64,000 nucleotides of DNA from NCBI GenBank assembly GCA_016709845.1, contig JADJMA010000007.1:1-64000 (forward strand), in the 5' to 3' direction. Origin of the DNA: Flammeovirgaceae bacterium (GTDB taxonomy: Bacteria; Bacteroidota; Bacteroidia; Cytophagales; Cyclobacteriaceae). The notes beneath the pieces were generated by a model. The model was not told the DNA's origin. It saw only the letters and a program-made list of their open reading frames with translations, and made no database searches. Both the position numbers and the translations under genes were made by a program. Below, piece by piece: positions 20,445 to 30,584 of the stretch. How positions within the stretch are numbered: position 1 is the first letter of the stretch; each line of letters starts with the position of its first letter.

Positions 20445-21989
20445 ATGAAAGCTTTGCTATGTATTAAATGGAATTGTGCTTTCATGTTGATGCTGACTCT
20501 TAGTGCGTGCTCGAGCGATCCCAAGTATCAACCTATTGATGAAGATTTTTGTGCTAAAATTCATCCTGCTAAATTCACTCCGTTATCCAAACAGTTGGAA
20601 CCATTCCATGAACAACTTTTGAAACAAACGGGGGGGGTTGCTTTGGAAGAAGGCGATGCTTCGTTGATTGCCAGAGCCTGGTTAACGGAGTCTGCGGAAT
20701 CAACGATTGATATTCAATATTTTATTTTTTCGGCTGATAACATCGGATTGATTGCTGTTGATTATTTGTTGCGTGCGGCCGACCGCGGAGTGAAAGTTCG
20801 CATTTTGGTTGATGATATTATGGCAGAGGCAGATGCCGATGATTTAATCGCACTGGACAGACATCCTAATATGGAAATCAAAATTTATAATCCAGTAGCC
20901 AACATTGGAAAAAACCTTCCTGCCAAGCTATACAAACTAACTACCGATTTTCGGGAGTTTAATCAACGAATGCACAATAAAACATTTATTGTTGATGGTC
21001 AGATAGCCATTACCGGTGGTCGCAATATGGCTGATGAATATTTTGACTACGATCATGAATACAATTTTCGCGACCGCGATGTTTTGTTGATAGGTCAGGT
21101 AACTCACACGATGCAAGCTTCCTTTGAACAATTCTGGACGAGTGCATTAAGTGTACCCGTTACGGAATTAGTAGATGTTCCCGAGGCTGAGTTAAATCTG
21201 AATGTGAAGTATGAGTATCTGCGCCAGTATGCTTGTAATCCGCAAAATTTCTGGCCGCAGATCAGAGAGAAAATTGCTTCTGTACTTGTTGCCTTTGAAC
21301 GGATGCAACAATCTGGCGATCTGATCTGGGCAGATAGTGTATTTTTTGTTTCGGATGTGCCGGGTAAGAATACGGGTGATCAAGGGCTGGCGGGTGGTGG
21401 GGTAATAACGGACTCGTTAATTAGTCTAATACAGAATGCGAAATCATCCATATACATTCAGTCGCCTTATTTAATTACTACCCGCTTGGGCCAAAGTTTG
21501 TTTCAAAAGGCAATTGATCGTGGTGTTTCCGTTAACATTCTTACAAACAGTTTGTCATCAACAGATAATTTGGAGGCGTTTAGCGGCTATAAACGGGATC
21601 GTGAAAGCTTGCTAAGAACAGGCATAAAAATATTTGAGTTTAAACCCGATGCAGCTGTCAGGTATGAGGTGATGACCGGTGCATTGCAAAAGGAGATTAA
21701 TTACAGTCCGATTTTTGGCTTGCATGCCAAATCAATGGTGATTGATCAGAAGATCGCCATTATTGGAACCTTCAATTTAGATCCGCGCAGTGCCAATCTG
21801 AACACCGAGTGTATGGCTGTTATTTATAATGGTGATGTGGCCACCCGGTTGCAGCAAGCTATGCAGATAGATATGCTTTCCGAAAATGCATGGCAAACTA
21901 CGTTAACGTTTAATCCGGATTCGGAGGCTGGATGGACTAAGCGTTTTAAGGTGTGGATGCGAGGTGTGGTGCCGAAATCTATTCTTTGA
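20445..21989 (+). CDS. Phospholipase D family lipoprotein (cardiolipin synthase-like)
   Basis: The intact 514-residue protein has two HKD motifs: HNKTFIVDGQIAITGGRN at about 176-193 and HAKSMVIDQKIAIIGTFN at about 427-444, with the following LDPRSANLNTE typical of the family. The pair forms one active site that cleaves or transfers phosphodiesters. The N-terminus has a lipobox (MLTLSACSSD), so it is likely anchored to a membrane facing the periplasm. This layout resembles ClsC-type enzymes. Cardiolipin synthesis and general phospholipase activity are both possible. Confidence 0.88.
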   Translation: MKALLCIKWNCAFMLMLTLSACSSDPKYQPIDEDFCAKIHPAKFTPLSKQLEPFHEQLLKQTGGVALEEGDASLIARAWLTESAESTIDIQYFIFSADNIGLIAVDYLLRAADRGVKVRILVDDIMAEADADDLIALDRHPNMEIKIYNPVANIGKNLPAKLYKLTTDFREFNQRMHNKTFIVDGQIAITGGRNMADEYFDYDHEYNFRDRDVLLIGQVTHTMQASFEQFWTSALSVPVTELVDVPEAELNLNVKYEYLRQYACNPQNFWPQIREKIASVLVAFERMQQSGDLIWADSVFFVSDVPGKNTGDQGLAGGGVITDSLISLIQNAKSSIYIQSPYLITTRLGQSLFQKAIDRGVSVNILTNSLSSTDNLEAFSGYKRDRESLLRTGIKIFEFKPDAAVRYEVMTGALQKEINYSPIFGLHAKSMVIDQKIAIIGTFNLDPRSANLNTECMAVIYNGDVATRLQQAMQIDMLSENAWQTTLTFNPDSEAGWTKRFKVWMRGVVPKSIL

Positions 21990-22000
21990 TTTTAAGATTC

Positions 22001-22760
22001 TTACATAATACTTTTAATCCATCCACCATCTACGGCCAACGACACACCGGTTATGTAGCTGGCTCTTTCACTGGCTAAAAATGTAACGGCCGCAGCAAAT
22101 TCATCGGGTTGTCCAAATCGACCTAAAGGAATTTCTTTTGTAACAGAAGCAATAGTTGGATTATTATGAATCAAGCGATCGAGTCGTGCGGTTTGCGTGT
22201 AACCGGGCATTACATTGTTTACTGTTATATTATATGCACCGAGTTCATTGGATAATGATTTAACAAGTCCAACGATTGACGCGCGAATTGAGTTTGATAG
22301 AATTAAGTTATCTACGGGTTGCTTAACGGCTTGCGAGGTAATGGTAATGATCCGACCCCACTGGTTTGTTTTCATTCCAGGCAAAAATCCTCGTATCAAG
22401 CCGGTGGCGCTTACCAATAATTGTTGATAGGCTGTGTCCCAATCTTCGGGAGTCAACTCTTCAAACTTACCGGTAGGAGGGCCACCTGTGTTGGTAATTA
22501 ATACATCAATATGATTATATTTTTCTAATACTGTGTTTGATTATTCTATCGCGATCAGTGTTGTTTGTCAGATCACCGGCTATTGCAAATACGTTTCCAA
22601 ATTTTTCAATCTCGGCTTTAGCTTTATTGAGTGTGTCGGGATTTCTTCCACAAATAATAACCTGTACGCCTTCTTTGGCTAACTCGATAGCAACACTCTT
22701 GCCGAGGCCACTACTTGATGCTGCGACAAAGGCAATCTTGTCCGTTAAGTGTAAGTCCAT
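22001..22760 (-). CDS. SDR family oxidoreductase (frameshifted)
   Basis: A classical short-chain dehydrogenase. The start ATG at 22760 overlaps the cupin stop codon by one base (taATG type), suggesting translational coupling. The nucleotide-binding segment is VAASSSGLGKSVAIELAKEG, a variant of TGxxxGIG. The second half reads WGRIITITSQAVKQP, then NSIRASIVGLVKSLSNELG in place of the YxxxK motif, and VDGGWIKSIM at the C-terminus. The active-site position reads SNSIRAS, so the catalytic Tyr appears absent. One frameshift near 22510-22530 separates the halves. It ends the minus-strand sugar operon. Confidence 0.82.
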
Positions 22761-23119
22761 TATTTTCTTAGATAATGATCTGTTCCATTCAACCAATCTT
22801 CTCTGGGTGGCGCAAAACTATCTATCTCTTCTACATCGCCAATCATCAGCGCTTCGTGGGGTAAGTTACCGGGGATCACCACGATATCACCGGCATGTAA
22901 GTCCATCACTTCTTTTTTATCTGCCCCAAACCAAAACCGTATGGTGCCTGAGAGTACACTGGTTATTTGTTCGTTTTCATGACTATGTTGCGGCACCAGA
23001 AATCCATCTTTAAATTTCATTCGGGCAATCATCATTTTCTTACCCGTTACAATTTTGCGTTGCATGGATGGATTTACTTGTTCTACCGGAACGGTATCCC
23101 AATTAATTTTTTGAATCAT
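22760..23119 (-). CDS. Cupin domain protein
   Basis: An intact 119-residue single cupin. Motif 1 is VPQHSHENEQITSVLSGTIRFWFG and motif 2 is GDIVVIPGNLPHEALMIGD, giving the His-His-Glu-His metal set of small cupins. Such proteins can be isomerases, dioxygenases or sugar-binding accessory proteins. Its place between the alpha/beta hydrolase and an SDR in a sugar operon suggests a catabolic accessory role, which cannot be specified. Confidence 0.85.
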   Translation of the reverse strand: MIQKINWDTVPVEQVNPSMQRKIVTGKKMMIARMKFKDGFLVPQHSHENEQITSVLSGTIRFWFGADKKEVMDLHAGDIVVIPGNLPHEALMIGDVEEIDSFAPPREDWLNGTDHYLRK

Positions 23120-23129
23120 AATTTAGATT

Positions 23130-24136
23130 TTAATTGACACTATTTTTTTTAAAAGTATAGGCAGCAGAAGCTTCTAGATTTTTATTTCGGATAATTTTAT
23201 CAAACACAATGTCATTGAATATACGGGTTTGTTCCATGTTTGGTAGATGGCCGGCTTTAGAAATGACGTAAAGTTGTGTTGTTGGAATTCGTTTAAAAAT
23301 ATTGGCTTCTACGGAATTCAATTCAACAACCTTGTCATGCTCTCCCCAAATACAATAAACTGGCAAGCCAGCAGTTTGTAATTCTTATTTGCTCATTTTC
23401 CATAGAGGGACTATTTTTCCGTGTTGATAATAGCGCACGAACAAAGCCTTTGTACTTCATCATAGTTTCATATTTTTTATCCCATCCCGTAAAGGGAGTT
23501 GCATCATAAAAATCCCCTAGCTGTCCGCTAGCCATCGTTTTATAACTTTCACTTTGTTTAAAGGCTTGTATTTCCTCATCGGTAACCATAGCCGGGTATT
23601 CTGCAGCGTTGATAGTTTCGAAACCTGCCGGGTCAACATAGATAAGATTTTGAACCCGATCGGGGTATTGTGCCGCATAGGCACTAATGATGCGGCCACC
23701 ATACGATAAACCTACAAGGTTTATTTTCTTAGTGATCTTAAGGGCTTCCAATAGTTCATGCAACTGCTCTGAAAACAATGCTCCATCATAAACAACATCA
23801 GGATTATCGGAGTAGCCTCTTCCGTAAACATCGTATCGCAATACGCCATACCCTCTTTTTTGAGCGGCATAATAAGTGGAATCCCAAATATAGGAAGGAA
23901 CGGAAAAGCCATGTACCAACACAAGAACCGTATCGGCATTTTTATTGGCAATTTCATAGTAAGTATTACCAGCACTTAACTTAACAAAGTCACCTGACGT
24001 GATGGTAGATCGAAACTCAGTATTTTTTTCAATCGTCTCATGGTCGACAAACTCCTGATCTTTCTGTTGGTTAGAACAACCTGCCAGGCTGAGTGCAAGC
24101 AAGAGAATAAGTGTATAAGTAGCTTTTCAATTTCAT
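23130..24136 (-). CDS. Alpha/beta hydrolase lipoprotein (frameshifted)
   Basis: The alpha/beta hydrolase fold shows VLVLVHGFSVPSYIWDSTYY (oxyanion region), nucleophile elbow VGLSYGG with Ser, FVRALLSTRKN, and a C-terminal piece from another frame, PVYCIWGEHDKVVELN, with catalytic Asp and AGHLPNMEQ with His. Two indels are needed. Near 23365-23385 the frame changes before PVYCIWGEHD. Near 24125, removing one A from AAAA puts an ATG at 24136 in frame and yields MKLKATYTLILLLALSLAGC, a clean lipoprotein signal. I therefore place the start at 24136. Likely an ester or lactone hydrolase in the periplasm. Confidence 0.85.
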
Positions 24137-24158
24137 ATTAATGGAAAATAGATTGGTG

Positions 24159-25247
24159 TTAGAATTTGATTCCAGTTTGTTTCGAAATGTCTTTCAGATC
24201 GTCCATAACGGCTTTGATTAGTGGAATGCCTTCCTTTCTTCGAATGACTTCTGCTTCATGTTCCGGATCGCCTGGAATTAATACGGCTGCTTCACCTTTG
24301 ATAGGTTTTGTATTTCTGAAAACTTCTATCCATTCATCAATTCGTTGCTTAAATTCGGTAACATACATAAAGCCATCAATCTGCATGGCTCCAAAAAAAT
24401 GGCCAATGCCTTTGCCCACACTACGCGATGGAATCTCCTGGCGCAGCGCAAAGGGGGGAGCAAAGGGACCCCAGTTGGCACCACTTAAAACGCTGGTGAG
24501 TATATCAACCATCGCAGAAAGTGCATATCCTTTATGTCCACCCAACTCGCGCTCGGAACCGAGAGGCAACAACGCTCCGCCTTCAATCATATCGGATGGC
24601 TGATCAGTCATGTCACCCTCCTTATTTATTATCCAACCTTTCGGGATTGGATTACCTTTTCGTTTGGCGATTTCAATTTTACCATAAGCAGCCGCACTGG
24701 TGGCGAGGTCAATCACAATCGGTTTATTTTTAAGTCCGGGGAAGGCGATCGAAATAGGGTTAGTACCCAACATGCGTTCCGCACCCCACAAGGGTGCAAC
24801 TAATTTTGTTGTGTTGGTCATCGACCAGCCGATCATATCGCGCTCAAGCGCTTGAAATGAATAGTAGGAGGCAATGCCATAATGATTCGTGTTGCAGACA
24901 CTTACCCAACCAGAGCCATGTTGCTCGGCTTTGTCCATAGCAATCTCATTTGCCTTTGGCCCAACAACCAAACCCAATCCGTTGTCGCCATCAACGGTAC
25001 AAACGCTTTTTCTTTCGCGCACAATGGTAATGTTTGGTTTGGGATTGATCCGCCCCAGCGTGAACATATCGAAATAAGTATGCAAGCGAGCCACACCATG
25101 CGAATCAATACCACGAAGGTCGGATAAGCTTAGAACATCAGCAGCTTGTTCAGCCTCTGCTTTCGGAACCCCAAAATGAAGAAAGACTTTGATGGTAAAC
25201 TCTTTGAGATGTTCAGATTGGAATAGTGTAGTTTGATCGGGTTGCAT
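24159..25247 (-). CDS. Malate/L-lactate (Ldh2) family oxidoreductase
   Basis: The intact 362-residue protein belongs to the family of NAD(P)-dependent malate/L-lactate, ureidoglycolate and diketogulonate dehydrogenases, which lack a Rossmann fold. Markers are DLRGIDSHGVARLHTY (about 48-63), VCNTNHYGIASYYS (about 136-149), GTNPISIAFPG and GALLPLGSERELGGHKGYALS. It sits 2 bases after the mutarotase gene in the fucose-type operon. L-lactate is an end product of oxidative fucose breakdown, so oxidation of L-lactate or of a sugar-acid intermediate are both sensible; the sequence does not decide. Confidence 0.88.
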   Translation of the reverse strand: MQPDQTTLFQSEHLKEFTIKVFLHFGVPKAEAEQAADVLSLSDLRGIDSHGVARLHTYFDMFTLGRINPKPNITIVRERKSVCTVDGDNGLGLVVGPKANEIAMDKAEQHGSGWVSVCNTNHYGIASYYSFQALERDMIGWSMTNTTKLVAPLWGAERMLGTNPISIAFPGLKNKPIVIDLATSAAAYGKIEIAKRKGNPIPKGWIINKEGDMTDQPSDMIEGGALLPLGSERELGGHKGYALSAMVDILTSVLSGANWGPFAPPFALRQEIPSRSVGKGIGHFFGAMQIDGFMYVTEFKQRIDEWIEVFRNTKPIKGEAAVLIPGDPEHEAEVIRRKEGIPLIKAVMDDLKDISKQTGIKF

Positions 25248-25249
25248 GT

Positions 25250-25577
25250 TTATAGATCAAAAATTTTATCCATTAAAATCCATTTTTCTCCAGGCTTGGC
25301 GTGCGGCAAGGCTTGTTGATATTTCCACATTAATTTTTCCCACTCACTAACTTTAGTATTGATTCTATCTAAATGTTCTTTTTGATCGAAGGTAAAACCT
25401 GCTCTTGTCTCCATAATCATAAACATCCGGTTACCGGTGCGATAGATTTCCATTTTTCTCTATTCCGGAGTCGCGAATACTTTTTTCAATCTCGGGCCAG
25501 ATTTTTTTGTGATGCCTTTCATACTCCGCGATAAGAACCGGATCATCTTTTAAATCCAAAGCAAGACAGTAGCGCAT
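25250..25577 (-). CDS. L-rhamnose/L-fucose mutarotase-like protein (frameshifted)
   Basis: Joining two frames gives about 108 residues of the RhaM-type mutarotase family, which interconverts anomers of 6-deoxy sugars. The start at 25577 gives MRYCLALDLKDDPVLIAEYE and ERHHKKIWPEIEKSIRDSGI, then EIYRTGNRMFMIME and FTFDQKEHLDRI. The terminal WILMDKIFDL replaces the usual WxxMxxVF ending. One extra A in the run near 25456 (AAAAA for AAAA) breaks the frame. It is in an operon with a fucose permease. Confidence 0.86.
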
Positions 25578-25582
25578 TTGTT

Positions 25583-26845
25583 TTAATTTTTAGTTGTTGT
25601 CGGAATAATTACGTGTCCCTTCCAACCATAATAGATAACAAACAGAAAGCATAAAAACGGTAGTACAAATGACTGCTGAATGCTAAAGTTGTCCGCAATT
25701 AATCCCATTAATGGAGGAATTATGGCACCGCCCACAATGGCCATAATGATAAATGACGAACCTAATTTTGTATGCTCACCCAAGTCTTTCACGCCAAGGG
25801 CGAAAATGGTCGGAAACATAATCGACATAAAAAAGTTAATACCAAGAATGGAGTAAACGGCTACTTCGCCACCTGCAAATACTCCGGCCAGACAAAGTGC
25901 TGACGCGCAAGCACCATAAAGCGTAAGCAATCTGGTATCTTTAATCATAGTCATCAGCCAGGTGCCAATAAATCGACCCACTACAAAAAGAAAGGTGCCA
26001 ACAATCATGTAATTTTTTGAGGCGATCTCATTAGACACGCCAGGCAATAACTCGGTGATGTAGTTGAGGGTAATCCCCCAGATACCTGCTTGAGCACCCA
26101 CATAAAAAAACTGCGCTAATACGGCTTGCGTTAAATGTTTATGCTTAAATATTGATTTATCAAATTTAAGTTTTGATGACTTTGTTGGCTCAGGCATTTT
26201 CACCAAAAAGAAAAGAAAAGCAACGGCCAGAACAACAATGGCAATTAAAGTATACGGAAAGATTACGGCCTCGGCTGCTTGTTGCTTTTGGGAGACTTCC
26301 GCAAGAGCACCTTCATTGCCCGCAAAAATAAACTGGCCAGCTAACCAAGGACCTACTACTAAAGCAACTCCGTTAAACGATTGAGAAAAATTAAGTCGTT
26401 GTACGGAAGTCTCTGCCTTCCCTAAAATAGTTACATAAGGATTAGCCGCTGTTTCCAAAAACGCCAGGCCGCTGGCTATGATATATAATGCAATAAGAAA
26501 GAATCCGAAAGTTAATGTTTTGGCTGCAGGTATAAATAAGAGCGCACCGACAGCATAAAGTAAAAGTCCGAGCAAAATTCCTTTTTTATAATTGTACTTT
26601 TCCATAAACAATCCGGCAGGAATGGCAATGGTGAAGTAGCCAAAGTAAAAAGGCTGTTTCAATTAGGAGCGCTTGTGCTCGCTTAATTTCAAACACGGGT
26701 TGAAAATGCAATCAATGCTGAGTTAAGAATGTTGGCCAATCCCCATAAAAAGAAAAGACTGGTTACCAGCAAGAGCGGAATAAGATAATTTTTTGTGGAT
26801 GCACTATTATCTATTGTAGAGGTGGAAGCAGGTGGCTGCCACAGG
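25583..26845 (-). CDS. fucP: L-fucose:H+ symporter-like MFS permease (frameshifted)
   Basis: Twelve-helix major facilitator of the FucP type in the inner membrane. The N-terminal piece reads LIPLLLVTSLFFLWGLANIL. Removing one T near 26696 and one near 26652 gives ALIAFQPVFEIKRAQALLI and ETAFYFGYFTIAIPAG, matching the FucP pattern QSAFYFGYF. Downstream are FLETAANPYVTILG and FFYVGAQAGIWG, both typical of the sugar:H+ family. Corrected length is about 420. The start is unclear: no in-frame ATG follows the SDR stop at 26849, so an indel or rare start codon near 26845 is likely. Fucose is inferred from family and neighbours. Confidence 0.87.
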
Positions 26846-26848
26846 ATA

Positions 26849-27613
26849 TTAACTGATTGCGCGATCAAGATGGGTATAGCCTCCATCGACAAAAAACCAT
26901 TGGCCGGTGGTGTGACTGGAACGGTCGGAGAGGAGAAATGCAACCGCATCGGCAATTTCTTCCGATTTGGTTAGTCTATGTTCAAGGGGAATTTTTTTTG
27001 ATACTTGTTTCAGTTTTTCCTGTGGATCGGCAAAGCTATTAAGCCATGACTCATAAAGTGGTGTTGCCACCTCGGCTGGAATAACTGCATTCACACGAAT
27101 AGAGTAGGGGAGCAGTTCAACCGCCCACTCACGCGTAAGCGAAAGTATGGCGCCTTTAGCAGCTACATAACCCGATGTATTACCTTGCCCGGTTACTGAG
27201 GTCTTGGATCCGATGTTAACAATCACTCCTTTTCTTTTTTTAAGATGAGGCAAAGCATAATGCGCCATAAAGTAATAATGACCGGCATTGTTTACGAGTG
27301 ACTTGGTAAACTTGGCAGGGTACCATTCTCCAAACCAATACCATCATTGCTTCCCGCATTATTTACGAGGCCATCAATTTTCCCGCTACTTCATATTTCA
27401 TTAATTACATCGCGACATGCCGAGAAGGTTGATAAATCTGCGTTGTGATAGATCCTTTTTCACTTCTATCAGGCAATGTTTTTTTGTCTGCGCAATCTTG
27501 TCAACAATGGCTACCTGAGCACCTTCTTCGATTAACACCTGAGCAATTGATTTGCCAATGCCACGCGCGCCACCGGTTACGATAATCACTTTGTCTTTCA
27601 GATGAAGATCCAT
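26849..27613 (-). CDS. SDR family oxidoreductase, probable L-fucose dehydrogenase (frameshifted)
   Basis: Classical SDR of about 255 residues. The cofactor motif is VTGGARGIGKSIAQVL (residues 11-26), the NAG motif is recovered in an intermediate frame (GLVNNAGSNDG), and the catalytic part reads VIVNIGSKTSVTGQGNTSGYVAAKGA with Ser and YxxxK. Two or more frameshifts lie at about 27410 and between 27270 and 27380. In oxidative 6-deoxyhexose pathways, SDRs with this context oxidise L-fucose to the lactone. The role is assigned from the adjacent lactonase and FucP genes. Confidence 0.8.
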
Positions 27614-27615
27614 TG

Positions 27616-28465
27616 CTAAAGATTGTAAAATCTTATTGCATTTTCATTCATTATCTGATGTTTTTCTGATTTAGAAAAAGTTTGGAAATAATCTTGAATG
27701 ATGTTCAATTGCTCCGGGTAGGTGGCCGCCACTAAACAAACCGGCCAGTCCGATCCATACATAACACGGGAGGTTCCAAACTGATTTAGTACGAAATCGA
27801 GATAGGGTCGAAAATCATCTTTAGCCCATTCTTTTTTGCTTCCGTTGTCATACCAGAAAGTTTGCAATAAACATTTGGATGCGCTGCCAGATTTTTGATT
27901 TGACTTGCCCAGTAGTCAAATTCCTTTTCTCGAATATTGGGTTTGGCAAGATGATCGATCACAAATTTTTGTTGCGGATGCCTACCCACCAATTCAATGG
28001 CATCTTGCATTTGATGCGGATAGATTAAAATGTCGTAGGTGAAGTTGTGTGCTGTTAAAGATCGGATTCCCGCTCAAATTTTTGACTGGTTAAAAATCCT
28101 TTAGGTTCGGCCTGGGCAATATGTCTGAATCCTTTAAGTTTCTTAAAACTTCCAAAGTGTTGTAACCGTTCTTCTAAGGAATCAGACCTCAAGTCAACCC
28201 AGCCGACAACACCTAGAATAAAATCATACTCGTTAGCCAGCGATAAGAGAAACTCAGTTTCTGTTTCTGATTGATCGGCCTGCACGGCCACACAACCAAC
28301 CACATTATTTTGTTTGTAAAGAGGAGCCAGGTCTTCTGGTAGAAAATTGCGCTGAATGATTTTCATCTCGTCAGTGATCCAGGCATCGCGAACCGGATTG
28401 TATATCCAAAAGTGCTGATGGGAATCTATGATGGATAATGAATTTGTATTTTCACGTTCAGCCAT
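27616..28465 (-). CDS. Amidohydrolase family 2, probable L-fuconolactonase (two frameshifts)
   Basis: A TIM-barrel metal hydrolase of the lactonase group (about 283 residues). The start shows IDSHQHFWIYNPVRDAWI with the HxH metal motif, then FLPEDLAPLYKQNNVVGCV and LKGFRHIAQAEP. The second piece has FVIDHLAKPNIREKEFDYW and NVYCKLSGM; the third has RVMYGSDWPVCLVAATY with the catalytic Asp. These features are typical of L-fuconolactone and related sugar-lactone hydrolases. Frames change near 28060 and 27850. It lies 2 bases upstream of the SDR gene in the same direction. Confidence 0.86.
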
Positions 28466-28474
28466 CAGAATGAA

Positions 28475-29316
28475 TCATATCACTTCCTGACGTTGTTCTC
28501 CCAGACCTTCAATACCTAATTCAACAACATCTCCTTTCTTTAGATAAACAGGCGGATTAAATCCAAGACCCACACCAGCCGGGTGTACCTGTAGAAATCA
28601 CATCGCCCGGCAGCAGTCATAAACTGACTAATGAAGCTCACGAGAAAGGGAACTCAAAAAATCATATCATCGGTGTTGTTGTCTTGCATGGTCTTGCCAT
28701 TCACCTTCAACCACATGTGCAGGTTATTGTAGTTGGCTACTTCATCTTTGGTAACCAGGTACGGGCCCATCGGGGCAAAGGTATCACAGCTCTTGCCTTT
28801 CACCCACTGTCCGTTTCTTTCCAACTGAAATTCACGCTCACTGTAATCGTTATGTAAACAATATCCGGCCACATATTCCAGCGCATCTTTCTCCTCTACA
28901 TAACTTGCTTTTTTTCCAATGACAACAGCCAGCTCAACTTCCCAATCTGTCTTTACGCTATTCTTTGGAATAATTAATGAGTCGTTAGGGCCGCAAAGCG
29001 CACTTGTAGATTTAAAGAAAATTATAGGCTCCGGAGGTAAAGGCATTTTTGATTCCAGCGCATGCTTGGTATAGTTTAATCCCACACAGATTATCTTAGA
29101 AGGACGTTGAAAGCAAGGACCTAATCGTGTACCATCTTTAATTAATGTTAACGAAGATTTATTTTGATCCAGCCATTTTTGCAAACGAGCCAGGCCATCT
29201 TTCTCAAAAAAAATCTCTCCGTAATCTTCTCCGAAAGACGAAGCGTTGTACATTTTTCCATCTAATAAAATACCAGGCTTTTCTACACCGGGTTCTCCAA
29301 ATCTAAATAGCTTCAT
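28475..29316 (-). CDS. FAH-family hydrolase, probable 2,4-diketo-3-deoxy-L-fuconate hydrolase (damaged)
   Basis: Fumarylacetoacetate hydrolase fold of about 280 residues. Clear motifs are KIICVGLNYTKHA, PIIFFKSTSALCGPNDSLII, TDWEVELAVVIGKKASYV (metal Glu residues) and YCLHNDYSEREFQ (metal Asp). After DDMIF at 28657 there is an in-frame TGA, then VPFLVSFISQFMT, then further frame changes before VISTGTPAGVGLGFNPP and a C-terminus at 28475. Such enzymes split 2,4-diketo-3-deoxy-sugar acids; for L-fucose the products are pyruvate and L-lactate. The role fits the neighbours. Start is 4 bases from the preceding SDR stop. Confidence 0.85.
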
Positions 29317-29319
29317 GCC

Positions 29320-29942
29320 TTATGTGTTTAATCGTATAAATCCACCATCAATGGGATAATCAGAACCTGTTACGAAAGATGCTTCAGCCGAACATAAGTA
29401 TAACGCAAGGCTCGCGATTTCATCTGGCCTTGCCATACGACCTATGGGTTGTGTCTTGGCCAGCTTTTCAAACATTTCTTTTTCCTTACCGGGATAATTC
29501 GCTTTTAGAAATCCGTCTACGAAAGGCGTGTGTACGCGCCCTGGGGAGATACAGTTGCACCGGATACCTTCATTCACGTAATCCTTGGCAACCGAAAGCG
29601 TCATAGATAACACGGCACCTTTTGTCATGGAGTAGGCAAAGCGATCGTTTAAGCCTAACCCAGCCGCTACCTGTTAACCAGTATATCAATCTTTGAGAAT
29701 TCAGAGGCAATCTGATTCATGGTTTGGATAACTTCTGCCTGAATGGAAACGTTGCATAAATACGCTTTTGCTGAATGGTTGGTAGCCAGAATTTCTTTGG
29801 CAACCGAGTCGATAGCTTTATGGTTAAGATCGAGCAAACAGACTTGCGCACCTTGTTGGGCAAATTGAATAGCGATAGCTCTGCCAATGCCACTGCCGGC
29901 TCCTGTAATAACAGCTACTTTATTTGAAAGATTAAAGAGCAT
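29320..29942 (-). CDS. SDR family oxidoreductase, probable 2-keto-3-deoxy-L-fuconate dehydrogenase (internal deletion)
   Basis: The N-terminal half has the SDR cofactor motif VITGAGSGIGRAIAIQFAQQ (residues 11-30) and DILVN; the C-terminal half has VAAGLGLNDRFAYSMTKGAV with the catalytic YxxxK, CNCISPGRVHTPF and DYPIDGGFIRLN. Only about 3 bases separate DILVN (ending at 29673) from VAAGLGL (starting at 29670), whereas the family has some 50 residues here including NAG and the catalytic Ser strand. So about 150 bases are missing. Close relatives in Bacteroidota fucose clusters have this C-terminal pattern. First gene of the catabolic run. Confidence 0.82.
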
Positions 29943-29961
29943 TGACTTATATTTTAAAATT

Positions 29962-30549
29962 CTATTTTGCGATTAGCTTTCTCAGATACTCTCTCATTTT
30001 ATCCGTGTCGTAATTTCGGGTACCCACCTCTTTCATAACAATTTCTCCATCCTTGTCAATCACAAAAGTTGTAGGAATCGATGGTACCTGTAGCGGTTCA
30101 GCCAAATAACCGGAAGGCATAAAAATAGGGAAGGTGTAATTATTCTTTTTTACATAAGCCTCAACCTTGGCCAAGGCGTTATCTTTATCAATGGATAACA
30201 TGACAAACTCTATAGAATCATCTTTCATTGTATTATACAGCTTCTGAATACTCGGCATCTCTGCTTTACAAGGCCCACACCAAGTGGCCCAAAGATTAAG
30301 AAATACCACTTTGCCTTTATATCGATCAAAAGAGATCTTATCTCCTTGCAGGTTTTTTATAAGGAACTCGTAATCAAATTTAGTTTCGGCAGATTTTTCG
30401 CTTGGTGGATTTACGTTTAATGCGCCAGACTTTATGGCGACCGTTTGCGCTAAATACGATACGCCTCCAAACAAACCGGTTACTTTTAGCACGGCAATGA
30501 TGATTATGGCTATCAATCCTGTTTTAATAAGACTTAAAAAGGGTTTCAT
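29962..30549 (-). CDS. TlpA-like membrane-anchored thioredoxin
   Basis: The 195-residue protein has an N-terminal membrane anchor or uncleaved signal (GLIAIIIIAVLKVTGLFGG) and a TlpA/ResA thioredoxin domain with VVFLNLWATWCGPCKAEMPS at about residues 85-104, where CGPC is the redox motif. The cis-Pro region is VPSIPTTFVIDKDGEIV. It probably reduces disulfides in the periplasm, for example in cytochrome maturation or stress defence. It is divergent from the unknown gene at 30636 and lies 19 bases upstream of the fucose operon. Confidence 0.9.
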   Translation of the reverse strand: MKPFLSLIKTGLIAIIIIAVLKVTGLFGGVSYLAQTVAIKSGALNVNPPSEKSAETKFDYEFLIKNLQGDKISFDRYKGKVVFLNLWATWCGPCKAEMPSIQKLYNTMKDDSIEFVMLSIDKDNALAKVEAYVKKNNYTFPIFMPSGYLAEPLQVPSIPTTFVIDKDGEIVMKEVGTRNYDTDKMREYLRKLIAK

Positions 30550-30584
30550 AAAATGGATAAATTGGCTTGGTTATTGGAAAGAGC

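Noticed and set aside
24521..25127. Several overlapping plus-strand frames opposite the malate/L-lactate dehydrogenase gene
   Set aside because: The minus-strand gene is intact and recognisable; the others have no protein-like pattern.
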